A DNA stretch of 64,000 bases from Puniceibacterium sediminis (GTDB lineage Bacteria > Pseudomonadota > Alphaproteobacteria > Rhodobacterales > Rhodobacteraceae), in NCBI RefSeq assembly GCF_900188035.1, contig NZ_FZNN01000001.1, positions 1-64,000 on the forward strand, given 5' to 3'. A program made the position numbers and the translations under genes. A model generated the notes under the pieces. The model was given only the letters and a program-made list of their open reading frames with translations, was not told the DNA's origin and made no database searches. Positions 62,635 to 64,000 of this stretch are shown in pieces; position 1 is the first letter of the stretch, and the number at the start of each line of letters is the position of its first letter.

Positions 62635-64000
62635 TCAGCCGTCCTCGAACGGGTCCCATTCATCCTCGACCTCGGGAAGGGCCTCGGCCTGAGCCAGATT
62701 GGCAATGGCCTCGGCGCTGCGGATGTCGCGGATGCTGGCCTTGGGAAAGGCGGCGAGCGCGGCCACGACCAGCGGGTGTTCCGACGCGGTGGCGCGCAGG
62801 GCGATGTCGGCCGCGTCACGCTTTTCCGCGATGGTTGGCGTTTCGCAATCATTGACCAGGGTCACGGCCCAGCGGTTGCCGCTCCACCTTTGCAGCGCCG
62901 CGCCGAGTTTCTGGGCAAGGTCAGAGGGCGCGTTGTCGGCCGGAGTGAATTCGATCCGGCCCGGCTGATAGGCAGCAAGGCGCACACCGGTTTCCACATC
63001 GACCAACAGTTTCACATCCCGGTTGATGCGGATCAGTTCGACAACATGCTCAAAACTGGGGAAACGGGCCAGCGCGGCGTCGACTTCAGTCGCCAGCGCC
63101 TGAACGGGCTGGCCGCCGGAACCGCCGCCTGCGCGTTGATGTGATACCGCAGAGGTCGCACCACTCATCGTGCCGCCGCCCGATGCCCCGCCGATTGCAC
63201 CAGAGCCACCCGGCCCGGGCGCAGGCGGTGCGCTGTTCTGGAGTTTGCGCACAAGATCCTCAGGCGAGGGCAGTTCCGAGACATGGGTCAGCCGGATCAC
63301 CGCCATTTCGGCCGCCATCATCGCATTCGGTGCCGAAGCGACTTCGTCCAGCGCCTTGAGCAACATCTGCCACATCCGCGTCAGCGGGCGCATTCCCAGA
63401 CGCTGGGCCATGGACTGGCCGCGCGTGCGTTCATCCGGGCTGATTGTCGGATCCTCGGCAGCTTCGGGCGTGATCTTGACGACTGAAATCCAATGCGTGA
63501 CCTCGGCCAGATCGCGCAGCACGGCCATTGGATCGGCACCTTCGGAATACTGCGCGCTGAGTTCGGACAATGCCCCCCCCGCGTCGCCCTGCATGATCAG
63601 GTCGAACAGGTCCATCACCCGACCACGGTCGGCAAGGCCCAGCATGGCGCGGACCTGTTCTGCCGTCGTCTCGCCTGCGCCATGACTTATCGCCTGATCA
63701 AGAAGCGAGGTCGCGTCGCGGGCTGATCCTTCGGCGGCGCGGGTGATCAGGGCAAGCGCGTCGTCACTGATCTGCGCCTCTTCGGAACCGGCGATCTTTT
63801 GCAGCAGGGCGATCATCACCTCGGGTTCGATGCGGCGCAGATCGAACCGTTGGCAGCGCGACAGGACCGTCACCGGAACCTTGCGGATTTCAGTGGTAGC
63901 AAAGATGAATTTCACATGCGCGGGCGGTTCTTCAAGCGTCTTCAGCAGCGCGTTAAAGGCCCCGGTGCTCAGCATGTGCACTTCGTCGATGATGTAGACC
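62635..64000 (-). CDS. dnaX: DNA polymerase III gamma/tau subunit, 3' part (5' end outside window)
   Basis: 455 codons are visible, open to the right edge. The first residues in the window read VYIIDEVHMLSTGAFNALLKTLEEP, the Walker B/DExx region of the clamp-loader AAA+ domain. LPVTVLSRCQRFDLRRI follows with the Arg-finger SRC motif, then domain III and a long Gly/Pro/Ala-rich linker (about 63150-63260) leading to the tau-type C-terminal domain ending EVEDEWDPFEDG. So the long tau form is encoded. No obvious slippery A-run for a gamma frameshift was seen in the linker. Confidence 0.95.
   Translation of the reverse strand, partial: VYIIDEVHMLSTGAFNALLKTLEEPPAHVKFIFATTEIRKVPVTVLSRCQRFDLRRIEPEVMIALLQKIAGSEEAQISDDALALITRAAEGSARDATSLLDQAISHGAGETTAEQVRAMLGLADRGRVMDLFDLIMQGDAGGALSELSAQYSEGADPMAVLRDLAEVTHWISVVKITPEAAEDPTISPDERTRGQSMAQRLGMRPLTRMWQMLLKALDEVASAPNAMMAAEMAVIRLTHVSELPSPEDLVRKLQNSAPPAPGPGGSGAIGGASGGGTMSGATSAVSHQRAGGGSGGQPVQALATEVDAALARFPSFEHVVELIRINRDVKLLVDVETGVRLAAYQPGRIEFTPADNAPSDLAQKLGAALQRWSGNRWAVTLVNDCETPTIAEKRDAADIALRATASEHPLVVAALAAFPKASIRDIRSAEAIANLAQAEALPEVEDEWDPFEDG

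Noticed and set aside
62139-62852. A 237-residue YbaB-containing protein
   Set aside because: The N-terminal half reads the dnaX end out of frame. YbaB proteins are about 110 residues and the conserved opening is at 62483.

Overview
The window looks like chromosomal DNA from a high-GC marine alphaproteobacterium of the Rhodobacteraceae (Roseobacter group). The case rests on several gene neighbourhoods: a pcaQ/pobA/pcaCHG locus ending in a BKACE (DUF849) gene, clpS next to an rsmC-like methyltransferase, a PBP5-type carboxypeptidase fused to a SPOR domain, COQ9, the DUF1013 regulator TrcR, a DUF1244 gene beside an N-formylglutamate amidohydrolase gene, and dnaX-ybaB-recR. Species cannot be named from the sequence alone.

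Layout. 1-1433: the right end of an IS66-family element inserted in an IS110-family transposase gene. 1434-6490: SDR-fold protein, RsmC-like methyltransferase, ClpS, HAD hydrolase, DacC-like carboxypeptidase, tRNA-Arg(TCT). 6572-11351: 4-hydroxybenzoate/protocatechuate catabolism. 11387-11651: a repeat element and a phased CCATAC array. 11667-15936: RND efflux pump and its adaptor. 16098-20543: spermidine/putrescine-type ABC importer with a metallo-hydrolase. 20814-27307: a two-component operon that includes a periplasmic binding protein, divergent from a tripartite tricarboxylate (TctCBA) importer whose leader carries 30-bp repeats. 27534-28184: FMN riboswitch and an AT-richer ribH. 28325-36862: peptide-type ABC importer with amidase, RidA, racemase-like and hydratase-like genes. 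37351-40377: three transglutaminase-like genes.

40406-50363 is mostly housekeeping: N-formylglutamate amidohydrolase with DUF1244, pyruvate kinase, rpmI-rplT, an aldose-1-epimerase-like gene, and pheS/pheT split by about 1 kb holding a DUF2513 gene, a YrhK gene and second copies of the repeat element and the CCATAC array. A YtoQ gene follows. 50578-64000: mscL behind a perfect CtrA-type site, ald with a divergent Lrp regulator, rpsU, COQ9, two zinc-free quinone oxidoreductases, DUF2189, a luciferase-like oxidoreductase, RNase T2, TrcR, Nramp, recR, ybaB and the 3' part of dnaX.

The most unusual non-coding signals are: (a) two copies of a short element with terminal inverted repeats (11387-11571 and 46686-46825) that keep the same alternative-pairing plan with compensating sequence changes, each followed on the same strand by four or five CCATAC motifs phased at 11 bp; (b) four GCCAG-N5-CTGGC palindromes at exact 30-bp steps in the tctC leader; (c) an 11-bp-phased direct repeat that is a plausible response-regulator site. 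All protein functions are read from motifs and neighbourhood by eye. No database search was run.
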